Both the position numbers and the translations under genes were made by a program. From the NCBI GenBank assembly GCA_958510875.1, contig OY294070.1, forward strand, positions 113,502,703 to 113,566,702: a DNA stretch of 64,000 nt, given 5' to 3'. The number at the start of each line of letters is the position of its first letter. Position 1 is the stretch's first letter. Below the pieces are notes generated by a model. That model saw nothing but the letters and a program-made list of their open reading frames with translations. It did not search any database and had not been told where the DNA came from. This document shows, piece by piece, positions 19,519 to 31,805 of this stretch. The stretch comes from Endomychus coccineus (lineage: Eukaryota; Arthropoda; Insecta; Coleoptera; Endomychidae).

Positions 19519-20371
19519 GGTGGAAGAGCACTTTTGTCTTTGCCAAATACGACCACTTCCGGTTCAAATTTGCGTCGAATCGATCCAAAAACTGTCGCCA
19601 TGACTTTGTTGGCCGATAAACACACTTTGGCATTTTTCGCCGTCGATTGGCCAAGACAAGTCCACTGTATCGACTGTCCTTTGGTCTCTGGTGTGTTGTG
19701 ATGGATCCATGTTTCGTCCACGGTTACGAAACGTCGCAAAAAGTTCTTCCTAACGAGCTTGAACATCGCCAAACACTCCTTTGAAGTTGTCACACGGTCG
19801 CGCTGGTTGTCAACAGAAAGCAAATGCGGCACCCATCTGGCAGATAGCTTTCTCATATTCAAGAGCTTATGCAAAATGTTCCGTACTCATTTGATTGAGA
19901 TGCCCATAGACTCAGCAATCTCGTGCACTTTAACTCGCTGATCGTCAAATATTATACCATAGATTTTATCGAAGGTTTCTGGAGTTGTAACCTCAATTGG
20001 ACGACCAGAATAGTCGGCGTCCTTTGTGGTCAAACTACCACAACGAAAATCAGTAAACCACTTGTGAATCGTCCCAATCGATGGTAAAGAGTCCCCATAA
20101 TGCTTAACAAGCGATGCTTTGGTTCGCGTAATGTTTTTTCCACGCAAGAAATAATGTTTAATCAAGACGCGAAATTCACTTTTTTCCATGTTTACAAAAA
20201 TCTTCAAGGTTGTTTGCTTTCGATGGGTGTTAAAAGAGAACTGAATGACATATCAGTTTGAAAATGTTATTGCGTCCTAGTTAAAGATGGTACATCACAA
20301 ATATCACATGGGAGTTTCGATTGTGGCGCCATCTGTTTTATTTTTCATGGACTTTTCACCTTGCCCTCGTA

Positions 20372-20875
20372 TAGGGTTTTTTACCTGAATTTCTTCCAAA
20401 AATGTATGAATGAAAAATTTCGTTTCAAAAGGATTGATTAACTTAACATAATAAAATAGTCAAAGGAAAAGCTTTGAAACTTCTGGGTGACAATTAAGTT
20501 TTGCAGACTATAGCTGTGACGTTCATTGTTGTTTTAGTTTTTCTATAGCTTTATTTGCAACATTTGATGATTATGATCATTAGCATTCAGTAACACAAAT
20601 GTTTTGAAATCTTTGTTCTTACATTATGACCGGGTACACACTTTCTGAAATGGCCGATTTGCATTTCATCTACGGCAAATAGTTTCATTCGTGAAACTCT
20701 CAGACATCACCAAGTAGCATTTCAGAATCGTCGAGAACCCTCCAAAAATTTATTTACTTGATTACATCAACACTTAAGAGAAAATAGTACACTTTTTTCA
20801 AAAGGAACCGTTTCAGTTCACGCGGGAAGGAATTGTGAATTTCCACTACAGTCACTTTTTTTAAATGACAATTTT
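20372..20875. other. No gene recognised
   Basis: AT-rich sequence with no motif-bearing frame. Confidence 0.5.
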
Positions 20876-20879
20876 GCCT

Positions 20880-21590
20880 TGAAAATCTCTACTCCGGGGT
20901 TTTGGAGGCCGCTGGTCACGAATCCGAGATCCCATTTAGGAAATTTGATATGGCGGACCGGAAGTCGAGCTATTTTCCATAAAAAATTTTAGAATGGACA
21001 TTTTGTATTGAAAATATATACTCGTGGGTTTTCCAGATCGCTGATTACGAATCTGAGGTGTAATTAGGTAAATTCAAAATGACGGACCGGAAATAGAGTT
21101 ATTTTCTCATACAAATCCTGGTTTTCATTTACAAGTAGGGTTGTAACAAGACCCAAGAGAAATAAGAGCTTACTCTCTATCTTATAACTCCAGTGTTTTT
21201 CACGTCCGAACCAATTTTACTCCATATTTTTTTAAATTTATGTTAATTAGACGTCAGATTCGTGATCAGCGAGCTCAAAAACCCCCCAAGTACCAGTTTT
21301 CAGCCCAAAAACTAATAAAACAGGATATTCATGAGAAAATGACCCTACTTCTGGTCCGCCATTTTAAATTTACCATAGTAGACCTCAGATTCATAGTCAG
21401 CGACCTCGAAAACTTCTAAGTAGCCATTTCCAGCCAAAAACGAGAAAGAAACAGGATTTTCATAAGAAAATGACTACTTCTGGTCCACCATTTTGAATTT
21501 TTCAAATTAGACCTCAGATTCATGATCAGCGACCTCGAAAACAGCCAAGTACAGATTTTTAAGGCAAAATTGTCATTACATTTTTTCTAT
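20880..21590. repeat. About 130 bp repeats arranged head to head
   Basis: The word GGCGGACCGGAA occurs at about 20951 and, as GACGGACCGGAA, about 130 bp later. Its reverse complement (CTGGTCCGCCATTTT / CTGGTCCACCATTTT) occurs at about 21350 and 21479, again about 130 bp apart. Each copy carries flanking text such as CAGATTCATGATCAGCGACC or its complement. The block is thus two units in one orientation facing two to three in the other, centred near 21215. No coding frame is associated. Confidence 0.75.
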
Positions 21591-21599
21591 TTCAAACCT

Positions 21600-24500
21600 T
21601 AATTTCAGGGGCGATTCGGGGGCCTTAACCGCCCCTAACATCGTCATTTTGTCGCCCACAAGCGAGTTAAATGTAATGAATACTCCTGGGGATCTATGGA
21701 CCACGATGAAAGAAGAATTTTTCAAATCCGAAAGGGACTTTTGGCACTTTTTCCCGGCTTATTTACTGAACTAGTAATAATATAAGTGATAAAAAACAAA
21801 GTAGAAGTGTTTTATTTCATCATATCAGTACAATACTTCCCTTATTGCACTACCCTTATATCGTGTAATAGTGAGCGAAGTAATAGTAGGTAATTAAATA
21901 ATAATTGACTGTTTCTGCAAATCAGAGACAAACACAACTGGTCATTTAATAATATGAATCGGGAATAAAATCTGTTTAATCCATGTCAAATCATAAATGT
22001 GACGAATCAAGTAATTATCTCTCAACTCTTACAGATTCAAGAACATTTCTAACCAAATCCAACGCAGATACAGCATGCTGTTATGAGATGTATAATCTTC
22101 ATGTCATGTCTTTTTTTGAAAAACTCCATATGGTAAGTAATATGCGTAACTGATATTCAGGGAGAGTCGTATTAAGATTCACTTATTCAACTGTCACGCC
22201 TAGGACGGATGTAAATGAATACGAAAAACGTTACCGAGTTCCACTAATAATTAAACTTATCCTCTTGCAGATCTTTCCTGGGGTGATCGGGGGAAGCACG
22301 CTATGAAATTTTCGCTCAAGTGTTACGAACTATTCTTGCCCGAAGACCTTTTTGGCATGCATTACGAAACGAGTTGCGTTCCATAACGAAACGAAAGCAT
22401 TCTTGCTGAAGCAAATAATGATTTCGTGATTATTAGAAATGTGTAGGTAATCACGTTTAACTTATGAATAGCGAATTATCATTGAATCTCTTCATGCATT
22501 GTTGATTTTCAGCTGAACAGTTTGAAATAGGAAGTGGACCAGTTGATCTGGTTGATGCAACCTAACTGCCCAAAACTATTTGAGAAGCACGAAATAATAC
22601 AGCTTTCCAACAAATACAAGGAATATTTCTTTGTTGAATTTCACAACAATAATAATTATTAAATGGAATGAAACACTTATAGCTATTTTTATCACTTATA
22701 TTAGCTAAACAAACGCTAACCTGACTATAATTTCGACAATTAGCATGTCTGGACACAGTTCGGCACATCAGGTTTGATCCATCAATATAATTTGATTCTC
22801 CAATGTAAGAGTTAATTCAGATACTCCAGGTTTATCAAATCTATTATTTGAATCTTTTACAAATTATATAAAAAAGGGATCGACGTAAAATGAGTCTGGC
22901 ATCTATAACTGTCTTTCTAAGTAGGTAAAATCAGACGGGTGTTTTTAAGGTCTACGTGAACTTAGTCCTAGGTATACCTGGTTGTCAGGTGAGATAATCA
23001 GCATGTAGAACCTACTGCCTAGGCCAACCACCCTTCTGTTGGCAAGTATTTGCACAATAACCATTAATGATTGTTTATTGTATCTCCTTTGTTTCTCACC
23101 TAACCTAACTTTGTTGATATAGAATACAAATGTTGTAACTACGCTAATCTTAATACTTTCATAATAACCAACAATGAATGTTTTTCATAGTACCCCTTTT
23201 GTTTCTAAACTAACCTAACCTAACATAACCTAACCTTTTTTCTTTTTTTTTCTGTGGAGAGGAATTGCTTTATGCACACCGTCAGAATTTATTTATCACT
23301 TCAGGTAGTGCAGGACTCACACTAAGTTACAGCATACCTGCTAAAACCTCTCCGATCTTCATCCATACCCCGGAACCGCTTATCGCATTACCTCAGAATA
23401 TGGACTGCGTCTTTCTCTTATGTTTCTCGATGTGAGTTTCCTTTGATGTTATTTATTTACGTTGATTGAACGTCTTAGGAGCAAAATAGACTTGGACATA
23501 CTTTTTCTTTACATTTCCAATTTGTTTTACTTGTACGTTATTTAAATTATTATTCATCATCAGAACAGTATTTTCCTTGTAATACCTCAATAATGTTTTG
23601 CTTAGTGAATCATACTGACGTTATGCTTGCGGATCCCTTTAACAGTTATCTAATTATTTCAGTAAATATTTTTTTATGATAGAAAAATACATAAATCCAA
23701 CGTATTAATTAATATAAGTTTGAAATTTCATTTATCCACAAAATTATTATGATATATTTATAAAATCCTTACAATCAAAGTAGCGGTATACAGCAGTCTT
23801 ATATTAGTTTTCACAAGTGTCGCACAACAAGCAAAAACAGAAATATTGAAGATTTTGCAAGCCTAGGCCACTTCGAACGCACGAAATCAGTTTCCCCCAA
23901 TCCGCCGCACGCTCCGTCAGCCGCGTACGCTTCACTTTGTTACTCAGTTTCTAATAATACTATGAACCAATAAAACATATCCTAGTATTTTTTTATTGAA
24001 AATGGAGGTATTTAACAGTAACTTCTATAACGTACACTTTGTAAAATGTTTATTGCGTCTTACAGATTTTTTTTGAAATAAAAAAATCATCTCTGGTCCA
24101 GAAGGTCGTAGATTGAATATTTTTTTTGGTAGTCCATGAAAAAAAATCAGGGATCGATTTCCGTCAAAGATATTTCCCTAAAATGAAAATTGCAATACTT
24201 ATCTGGAAAAAACATGTTCAAAAAGGTGCAATTTTTTCAAAGTGATTTTTTTTATCTTCAAAATCCCAAAATTCGCAATATTTCTTTAATAACATTATAC
24301 CACAACTCTTCAAGAAGAAAACAAATCTTTATTCTAGGACCATCCGCTGAGAAGATCTAGCCAATTTATGAGAGCGCCTTTTTTTCGAAAAATCGATATA
24401 TTCCGAAAAATTATTTATATTTTGAATTAAAAAAAACATTGCTTCCTAAGGTTGTCATGGGCTACACGTACAGCAAATAACAAGTATGGAAACGTAATAG

Positions 24501-25656
24501 TTAACGACTTTTCGATACGCCAATTTTTAACTGTTTTTCCAATATAACTCGAAAAGTATGGAAGATATCGATAATTATTATAGAAGCAAATCGATAAATC
24601 TATTTGATACCTTACAACTTTCTCATTTAACTTTTTTCGATCTGAGCTATAGTTTTTTACTTATTTCAGAAAAAACAGTTTTTGTAATTTTGTCAATTTT
24701 TTATGTTATGTTCGCCATTTCGGATCGAGTTTCATGAAACAGAAACTCAACTTTAAATTCAATTTCCTATACGCTCATTTTTTTCAGGTATCAATTTCTG
24801 CACGCACTTCTGTCTATTGCTTCACCTTTATATATCTCGAAATGAAGCACTATGTACTGAAAAACAAATAATATGGGTTATCCTGTTAATGTATGAAAAG
24901 TTTCAATAATAACCAGAGGAATTCAAAGACATATCATATTTAATTACCTTTCCTATTTGGAACAACGTCCATTTGTTTGCCAACAAATCAGACAATAATT
25001 AATGAAATACGCCTTTGGGCGTTAATTTATAATTCAGTTCAATACATCTATATCTATAATCAGCTGATATGTTGAAAACAATATTAATAAAACGTCATCA
25101 ATTATCTTCATTGTAAAAATGCGAATATTCAACCTAGTGACACAATTTGCAGAAATACAGAAGTAGAGACGTTCACATTCGCATATTTAAACCGACAAAG
25201 AATATCGTTTCAGTTCGAAATGAAATTAGCACTCTTCATCCTTAATCTGTGTTAATTACACAAACTCTTACGTTGAATATAAAAAGATTCTATTAATTGT
25301 CGTTTATGTTTGTGCAAAATCTCTCGTAAATGTCGTCGATGCGAATTGAAAACACAAATAATCGGCAACAGTTGGAATCATTAGCCCGTCGACTCGGGAA
25401 ATTCCAACAATATCTTTTCTCTACCAACCAGGATATTAAAAACTTTCTTAATTGAAAAATCGATACTAATTACGAAGGAATTTTTCGGTCACAGGAAGGG
25501 CCATTATTCCGCAAAAGGAATTGCCATTCCTGGTATTGGTTAATTTAAAATGAGGACATTCCTGAAATTATATGTAATAATTATTACAACACATACATTG
25601 ACTTAACACGACGTGATACTGGTATTCGTTTGAAAAAAATCTTGATCATTTTTTAT
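21600..25656. other. About 4 kb without a recognisable gene; short (CCTAA)-like runs
   Basis: Long AT-rich non-coding sequence. Two short clusters at about 23096-23110 and 23207-23236 read CTAACCTAACCTAACATAAC, similar to the insect telomeric pentamer CCTAA but only two to three perfect units, so they are probably ordinary AACCT-rich sequence. A GC-richer patch lies at 23860-23945. A single 68-codon minus frame at 22768-22562 has no recognised motif. Confidence 0.4.
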
Positions 25657-25657
25657 A

Positions 25658-27610
25658 CAGTGTGTTCACTTCAACGACTTACCACCTTTGAAACTTTTGT
25701 ATGTTTTGACGGATTTTGATAAACAATTTTTTGTTAGGTTGGTATTCAAAATGTGCATTAACTTATTGGATAACTTTAGTTTTGGTCTGTAATTATGGCC
25801 ACCTACGACCACTTTTATTGGCTCAAATTTCAGTATCATTGGAGATTTTTTTGAGAAAAACAGATAGCGGTTTCTTATTTAGGATAACGTTAAACTTACC
25901 TGTGCCGATTTACAGTGTTCCAAGAAAAGAAAATGTATTATTTGGATTTCAGAAATTCATAATGTAAATTCCTAAATCTAAATGCTCTAAAGCTTAAATA
26001 ATAATCATTGAAATAATCAAGAAACCTTAATTTGATTTTTTATTACACTTATCATGATTTAACCGTTGACCACTCGAACAATTCCCACTTTTCCTTGCAT
26101 TATATCATTTGATTACAAATTCGTTGAAAAAGCTCAGTGTGTTGTGAAAACCAAAAATGTTATCTTAGTTGAAAGCTGATAGTCAAGATAATCAAGTAGT
26201 TTGTAGTATTACTGTTCCAAATAAGCAAAAGGCATAAAGAATGTCATATTCCTTACAAGAAAAAGTGGAAATAATAAGATTGGTTGATGACGGAACGTAG
26301 TATCAATCATGTGACCATTGGAAATATTAACAAATCCTTTGACCAACATGAAACAGTTGAGAGAGTTCCAAACCAGCATCGTGATCGAGAGTGAAGAGGA
26401 AACCTTATGATTCTCAATTATTTTAATGATAATCCACATTCAAGTCTTAGGGATACTAGTAGAAATTTAAATATTTCTAAAAGCCAAATCTGGAAATGTT
26501 TGAAGAAAAACGGTAAGAAACCTTTCAAGCCAAAATTTATTCGCATACTTGAAGCTGAAGATGTTGAAGCAAAAATGAAATTATGTTTATGACTGCAAGG
26601 TACGTACCTAGAAAATCCTTAATTAAGAAAAAAAACTTTGTACACGGATAAGGTTACATTTAGGACCAACGAGATTGTATCATCACAAAATATCAGAATG
26701 TGGAGCGAGCATATTCCAAATTGGGTAATTAAGTGTAAGAGAGAATACTCGAAGGTAAATGTTTTCTGTGACATTTTAAATGAAAAGATTATTGGGCGAT
26801 ACTTTTTGAATGAGAATTTAGATGCTGCTAGCTTTTTCAGATTTCTGGAAAATGAGTTTACAGATGCATTTGATGACCTTTCTCTAACTGCTACAATTTA
26901 TACTTATAATTTTGATGGAGCACCTATCCACAACGCTGTTAATGTGAGACAGTGGTTAAATGATAATTTTCCTAATCGTTGGATTGGAAGCAGTAGTCCT
27001 CTTATTCGTTGGCCCCCGAGATCCCCAGACATTTGCTGCTTGATTTGTTTCTATGGCGGAAAATGAAAGATAAAGTGTATGCTGCAAGGTCTCAGAAACA
27101 AGAAGAATTTTGTGACAGCATCAGAGAAGCTTGTCACAGTATATCTCGACAGCAGTTAAAAAATGCGATAAGGAATAATCGGCGACGAATTGACAAGTAT
27201 ATGAGGGAATTCGGGGGATTAGTGAAAATTACAATAACTTTTTTACAAATCTCTCATTTGTTAATTTAACTATAAACGTGTTTAATAATTTGTATTAGTG
27301 TCGATAAAAGTTAATTTTCTTTTCTTGGACAGCCCTGCATTTTAGAACACTGAAAATAGGCACAGGTAAGTTTAACGTTATCCTAAATAAGAATCCGTCA
27401 TCTGTTTTTCTCTAAAATAATCCCTGATAATACTTTCTGAAATTTAAGCCAATAAAAGTGGTTGTAGGTGATGATGATTACAGCCCAAAACTAAAGTTAT
27501 CCACTAGTTCAATGCAAATATTGAATACCAACCTAACAACAGAAGTGTATCAAAATCCGTCAAAAATACAAAAGTTATAGGGGTGGTAAATCCTTAACGT
27601 GGACACATTG
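25658..27610 (+). mobile_element. IS630-like Tc1/mariner transposon with about 280 bp inverted ends
   Basis: The left end (CAGTGTGTTCACTTCAACGA) matches the reverse complement of the right end (ACAATGTGTCCACGTTAAGG), and the similarity runs inward for about 280 bp on each side. For example, AGGATAACGTTAAACTTACC on the left appears inverted near 27370. The left flank is TA; the right flank (TT) looks mutated. The 1.95 kb unit contains one broken transposase gene in the plus orientation. Confidence 0.88.
26241..27240 (+). pseudogene. IS630-like Tc1/mariner transposase (broken)
   Basis: The N-terminus begins at ATG 26241 with MSYSLQEKVEIIRLVDDGT, the usual helix-turn-helix start, followed by a stop. 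A second HTH (HSSLRDTSRNLNISKSQIWK) is at about 26440-26500. The catalytic core starts with YTDKVTFRTNE (first Asp), continues VNVFCDILNEKIIGRYFLNE and YNFDGAPIHNAVNVRQWLND (second Asp), then NRWIGSSSPLIRWPPRSPDI. A frameshift near 27045 moves the LDLFLWRKMKDKVY block, where the third acidic residue is expected, to another frame. This family is widespread in insects. Stops and frameshifts rule out a functional product. Confidence 0.88.
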
Positions 27611-27717
27611 TTTATTGAAGATTTGAAAGTATGGTGTTACTCAACATATTTTTGATACACAAAAAGTTCAAATTTCGAATCAATTCGATAGCCCTAATAT
27701 TATCCGAGTTACGGGAT

Positions 27718-28213
27718 ACAAGGCCTGAACGCTTAGTAGAAAAGTCAGTGTGAGGTTATCAATAAGAGGCTTGGGGAAGATACATTGTATACGATAGTAT
27801 CGTTAAACCTCAATGACGCTTACCCATATTGACTGTGGCAGGTCATAAATATTAGAAATAAACATAGTTTCAACACTTTCTTGTGGAATATTATATCTTG
27901 CACCTGTTCCTAAGGTGTCCTCGTTTGATTGAAACCTACTTTCACTTGTAAATTAGCGTGAATAAGAGTGTTATGACTGAATAAAGTGCGTTGTAATATG
28001 GCTTCTTAAATGAATGTTTATGTTGATTCTTTCCGCGTTAGGTGTCGTACGTACAGTTTCTGACGCCAATGGGGTGCAACTAAGGAGTCAGTTCAAGTCT
28101 CGCAACCCTGTTTAGACAGGAATTCCTTATATATGTCGCAAAGAATAAATAAAACTTCTGTTTTACTGTCGACATTGCAGCATTGCTGTCACGATCAAGC
28201 GTTCAGTCCTTGT
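27718..28213. mobile_element. Non-coding element with about 18 bp inverted ends
   Basis: The left end ACAAGGCCTGAACGCTTAG and the reverse complement of the right end ACAAGGACTGAACGCTTG agree at 16 of 18 positions. The interior (27752-28065) is the second copy of the interspersed repeat at 131-487. No transposase frame is inside, and I could not find a clear target duplication. Confidence 0.6.
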
Positions 28214-29865
28214 AGGTACTATAGAGGATATAAGCTATGGACCTAAAACTGAACGGTTGTTTTCCAATCGCCAATAGCTCAATGCTGACAGCTCAAAACT
28301 GTACAACGATAAGTGGAAAATTCAGATGAATGCTAAATAGCCCAGTTTTTGAGCTTTCTTCTGGATTCTGTTTCTTATGGACAAAAATCAACTAAGTGTT
28401 ATTTATTCAAGTAGCTACTATTTTAAATTTATTAATTATAATTGAGAACCTTAAAAAAGGGCCTATAGCCTAGTTTTGGGCTTTCTTCTCAATCCTAATT
28501 ATACGCTAAGCTTTCCGAGTTATGGATCAAAAACGATGTTTTCACGATATAAATCGAATGAATTTCCAAAGGTGCTTGATATTTTAGTATTGTTGTTATT
28601 AGACCACTTAACACAAACTACTTTCTTAATGATTTGAATATTTAGACTAATTAGTTGTAGACAGTCCAATAACAATTATTTAAAGTGTGTGCAAGTGTTG
28701 ATTACCATTTTGCAATCATGAGTTTTTAAACGGTCAAAAAAACTTGTATTTTGCATTTCATAAATATGTAATTCAATTGAAAAATAAGATTATAATCATT
28801 TTAATAGAGGCTATTATCTGCTAAATGGAGATTTAATTTGGAATGATATATAGTGGAATTTATTTTCAGTGTCATAAATTTAGTAATTTCTGTTTGAAGA
28901 TAATTGTTTCAATTTAAATACATCCTACGCCTGAAAACGAATATACGCCATACGCCCTAATCTTGAAATTCTTTCCCATGAAATTGATTATTAAAAAATC
29001 CAACAATACAGAATATTCGTTACATGCATTTCATCAATGGCAGTTACTAGAATGTTTCTCAAATAAGTTCATGTAAGTTACTAACGGAAATATTATGTTT
29101 TGAATTCACTCTCACAATAGTGTATCAAAAGGAAAAGGATACTCTTTTCCACCATTGCACTCATTGCAGTCTTTTCAACCTAAGAAATAATAAAAAGGCA
29201 GAGTTTTGGTTCTCCAGGTTGAATAGTTACAACACGTACAGCAGATCCAAACAGCTGTTAGCTCTTAAGGTGAGCATATCAGTGAAACAAACTAGACGAT
29301 GAAGGCACTGATGGGCCATCTCCGGCAGAAGTATAACTACCACTGTGGAAAATGTTGGAATAACAAGAGGTTACAACACCAACTCCCGGAAAGCAATGTC
29401 TCACTGATAATATTATTCACAATGCCTCGCATTGATAAATCTTATTCCGCGATTCAAAGGATAGACGGGGAAACAGTTGGACATACAACCGCTTGGTGAC
29501 GATCCCGAAAATCTTCTTTCCCGCAGGAGAAGATCGAAAAAGCTGTCTGGAAGTAATAGACGTGTTGTCACTGTCACTTTGTCTATCGATTTTAACCCGA
29601 AATACTTTACACACTTTGATGCCGTCAGAGTCTCATATTTGGTAAACGCGCTGAACTAGACAACCAAGAAATCCCGCCCATGCCATGGTTCAATGTTTTA
29701 CATTTATTCATCTTTATAATCCTATATGTTAAATTATTTAGGCTATTTTCATAATTCAGAAAATTTAATTATATATCTCTTAATGTACTTACACGAAATT
29801 GTGGCCAAAAATACATATGAAAGGTTCGAGTTCACAAGTTTATTAAAGACGTCTCAAAAATTATT
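28214..29865. other. No gene recognised; unassigned open stretch at 29120-29660
   Basis: Two related short segments near 28340 and 28470 (ATAGCC.AGTTTT.G.CTTTCTTCT) form a diverged direct repeat. Between 29120 and 29660 the base composition is less AT-rich and several short frames overlap on both strands, but none shows a domain I can name. I leave it unassigned. Confidence 0.35.
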
Positions 29866-29869
29866 CAGA

Positions 29870-31267
29870 ACGAATTGCTAGATACAATGTTGCAAATGTC
29901 GTTGCTTTGGAGGCCGATGAAACTGCAGACACCTGTAATCATCAGCAAATGGTTGTTATTATTCGATACGTGTTTAATGGACAAATTTTTGAACGCATTT
30001 GTTCTTTTTTTAAGCCGGGTGCGCATAATGCTGATGTATTAGAAAAACATTGCTGAATGAATTACAAACTATTTTAAATTCTCCTCCTGGGTCTGATAAT
30101 AATAAACTAATCGCTCAAAGTTACGATGAGTGGTATCCAAGCCATTATCAAAAGAACATCTCCACATGCACATTATACACATTATACACAATTCAATTAT
30201 TGAACGAGCGGCACAGTGGCATAAAAAATTTTCTTTGTAAATTTCCAGTCATTTTCAAGCTTTTTTCTCGATCGCCAAAAGGAACGGTAATTCTTGATGA
30301 AATGGTCAAATGTAGATTACCACGCGCTGTTTCTACACGCTAGATTTTGAGAAGTCGAATTGTGAACACATTATTTGAACACCAGGATTCTTTCAAATAA
30401 TGTTTAGACAAATCTATTGACGGAGATGGGATGAATTCAGTTACTATTAGTGAAGCAAGTGGCTTATTGAAATATTTGAATTTGCCCGAAATTTCTCTAG
30501 TGGCTGCCACATGTATAAATATTATTTAACCACACTCAAATGCGCGGGATTGACAGTGCTCAATTGCAAAAGGCAATTGAAATATTCCAACAGCAAATTA
30601 TTCGAATTAGAAATTCTACTGACAATGACAATCAAATCAAGAACGCAATAATGAAAAGAACCTGCTAGGAAAAGACAAAAACGGCAGCTGGAGATAACAG
30701 AGCTGTTATTTGAAAAGAAGTATGTGACACTATTTTAAACAAAATTAGCGACCAATTTGATTTTAGGGATCACTTAAGGGCGGGAAAATTATTTGATTCT
30801 CAAAATTGGTAAACTTATAGACATGCATTTCCACAAAAACATTTTGATGAAACTGTGAAATCTTATCCAATCTTGGATAGTGTAAAATTAAAAAATGAAC
30901 TTTCAGCAATTTATGAGCGCGATGAAATATGTGACGTAGGTGGTATTTTGCCACTTTTAGTGTTCATAACGGACCACAACCTAAAAAAGGATGTGACGGA
31001 AAAATACAAACTGTCGACAGCAGAATGTGAACGACGTTTTTCCACCCTCAAACGCATTAAAACTTTCCTGAGAAGCACAATGTCAGAAGATCGACTCAAC
31101 GCATTGGCGGTCCTATCAATTGAAAAGAAGTTCGTCCAGTATATCCCGAATTTTGACAACAAAGTCATACAAATTTTTTCCAGCATGGAAAATAGGAGAA
31201 TGGATTTCATGTACAAAAAAGTTTGTCTTTGTGCAAACCCTCTTTCATAACTCACGAGCCGCCACTG
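29870..31267 (+). pseudogene. hAT-superfamily transposase relic with 3' terminal repeat
   Basis: Frames in series give VVALEADETADTCNHQQMVV, the hAT catalytic-region block resembling ADETADISNKEQ, then RYVFNGQIFERICSFF. After many breaks comes KDVTEKYKLSTAECERRFST with LKRIKTFLRSTMSEDRLNAL (855-codon-scale homologues end this way) in an uninterrupted frame at 30855-31250. The latter is the hAT C-terminal dimerisation segment. Just after the stop the DNA reads TCACGAGCCGCCACTG, whose reverse complement CAGTGGCGGCTCGTGA is a typical hAT terminal repeat, ending at 31267. The 5' terminus was not found, and the centre has several stops. It resembles ZMYM1/DUF4371-like hAT proteins. Confidence 0.82.
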
Positions 31268-31805
31268 TGTGTATGGTAAAGTTTCATATCTATCGCTAAT
31301 GATCATCTGAGTTCGTGTTGGATTAAAAAAATACCTGTGAGACCGTCTGAGTTAAGGTTCACCGTAGATTAAGGTTTCATGTTAGAAGTAATAAAGAATT
31401 ATCACAACAGGGTGAAACGATAGAATTTCTTAACACTCTAATCTTATACATACTATTGGAAATAATGTAGCTTCATAAAACTCCCGAAAAACCCTCGAGC
31501 GCCGAATCAACTTGAAATGGATAATTTCAACACAGGTTGTACTATGTATCTTCAGTTTTTATTTCCGCCCATAATAACCTAATTACTACGTATTGCGGAT
31601 AATGCGTAAGTAAATGACATTATTACATATTGCTTCTGTCTGAGCAAAGAGCGTTTTCCTATTTCTCGAAGCTGAATTAACCGTCGACAACATAAATCTA
31701 TGGTGATAATTAGGCGCCATCGGTATTATTTCCGATTATAAATGTCCGTTAATGTGAGTACATTAAGTGCAGGCCCGGCGTTGGCCTTCAGCGACAAAAA
31801 GTAAT

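Larger units (their letters stand above)
17990..20207 (-). pseudogene. Mariner transposase (DD34D type), interrupted and decayed
   Basis: The N-terminal part (20207-19887) starts MKIFVNMEKSEFRVLIKHYF, with the HTH region continuing to GTIHKWFTDFRCG and SGRPIEVTTPETFDKIY. A frameshift and stops follow. The catalytic region begins with FLRRFVTVDETWIHHNTPET (first Asp). Translation reaches LAKTKVLFHQ at about 19525 and then enters LINE sequence. On the other side of the LINE the frame resumes with HQDNAPANR, the second catalytic Asp block, and runs to FPNLKK, RFGSNDEVITEANAYYQGLP and KSYYLEGIEKLEKR near 18000. The LINE therefore sits in the codons for the second catalytic Asp. Several stops exist outside the insertion, so the order of inactivation is not certain. 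Confidence 0.92.
17949..20369 (-). mobile_element. Irritans-type mariner, split by a LINE insertion
   Basis: The ends are inverted copies: CGAGGGCAAGGTGAAAAGTC at 17949 and its reverse complement at 20369. TA dinucleotides flank both sides (17947-17948 and 20370-20371), the mariner target duplication. Removing the LINE at about 18321-19517 leaves about 1.2 kb, near the usual mariner length. A second, truncated copy on the plus strand at 49460-50006 shares the ends and the start of the transposase. Confidence 0.93.

Noticed and set aside
23096..23236. CCTAA-like runs as interstitial telomere sequence
   Set aside because: Only two to three perfect pentamers occur per cluster, interrupted by other words. 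AACCTAACC-rich sequence is common in insect DNA.
29120..29660. Possible host exon (several overlapping frames of 60-66 codons)
   Set aside because: No frame has a recognised domain or clear splice sites, and open frames occur on both strands equally.
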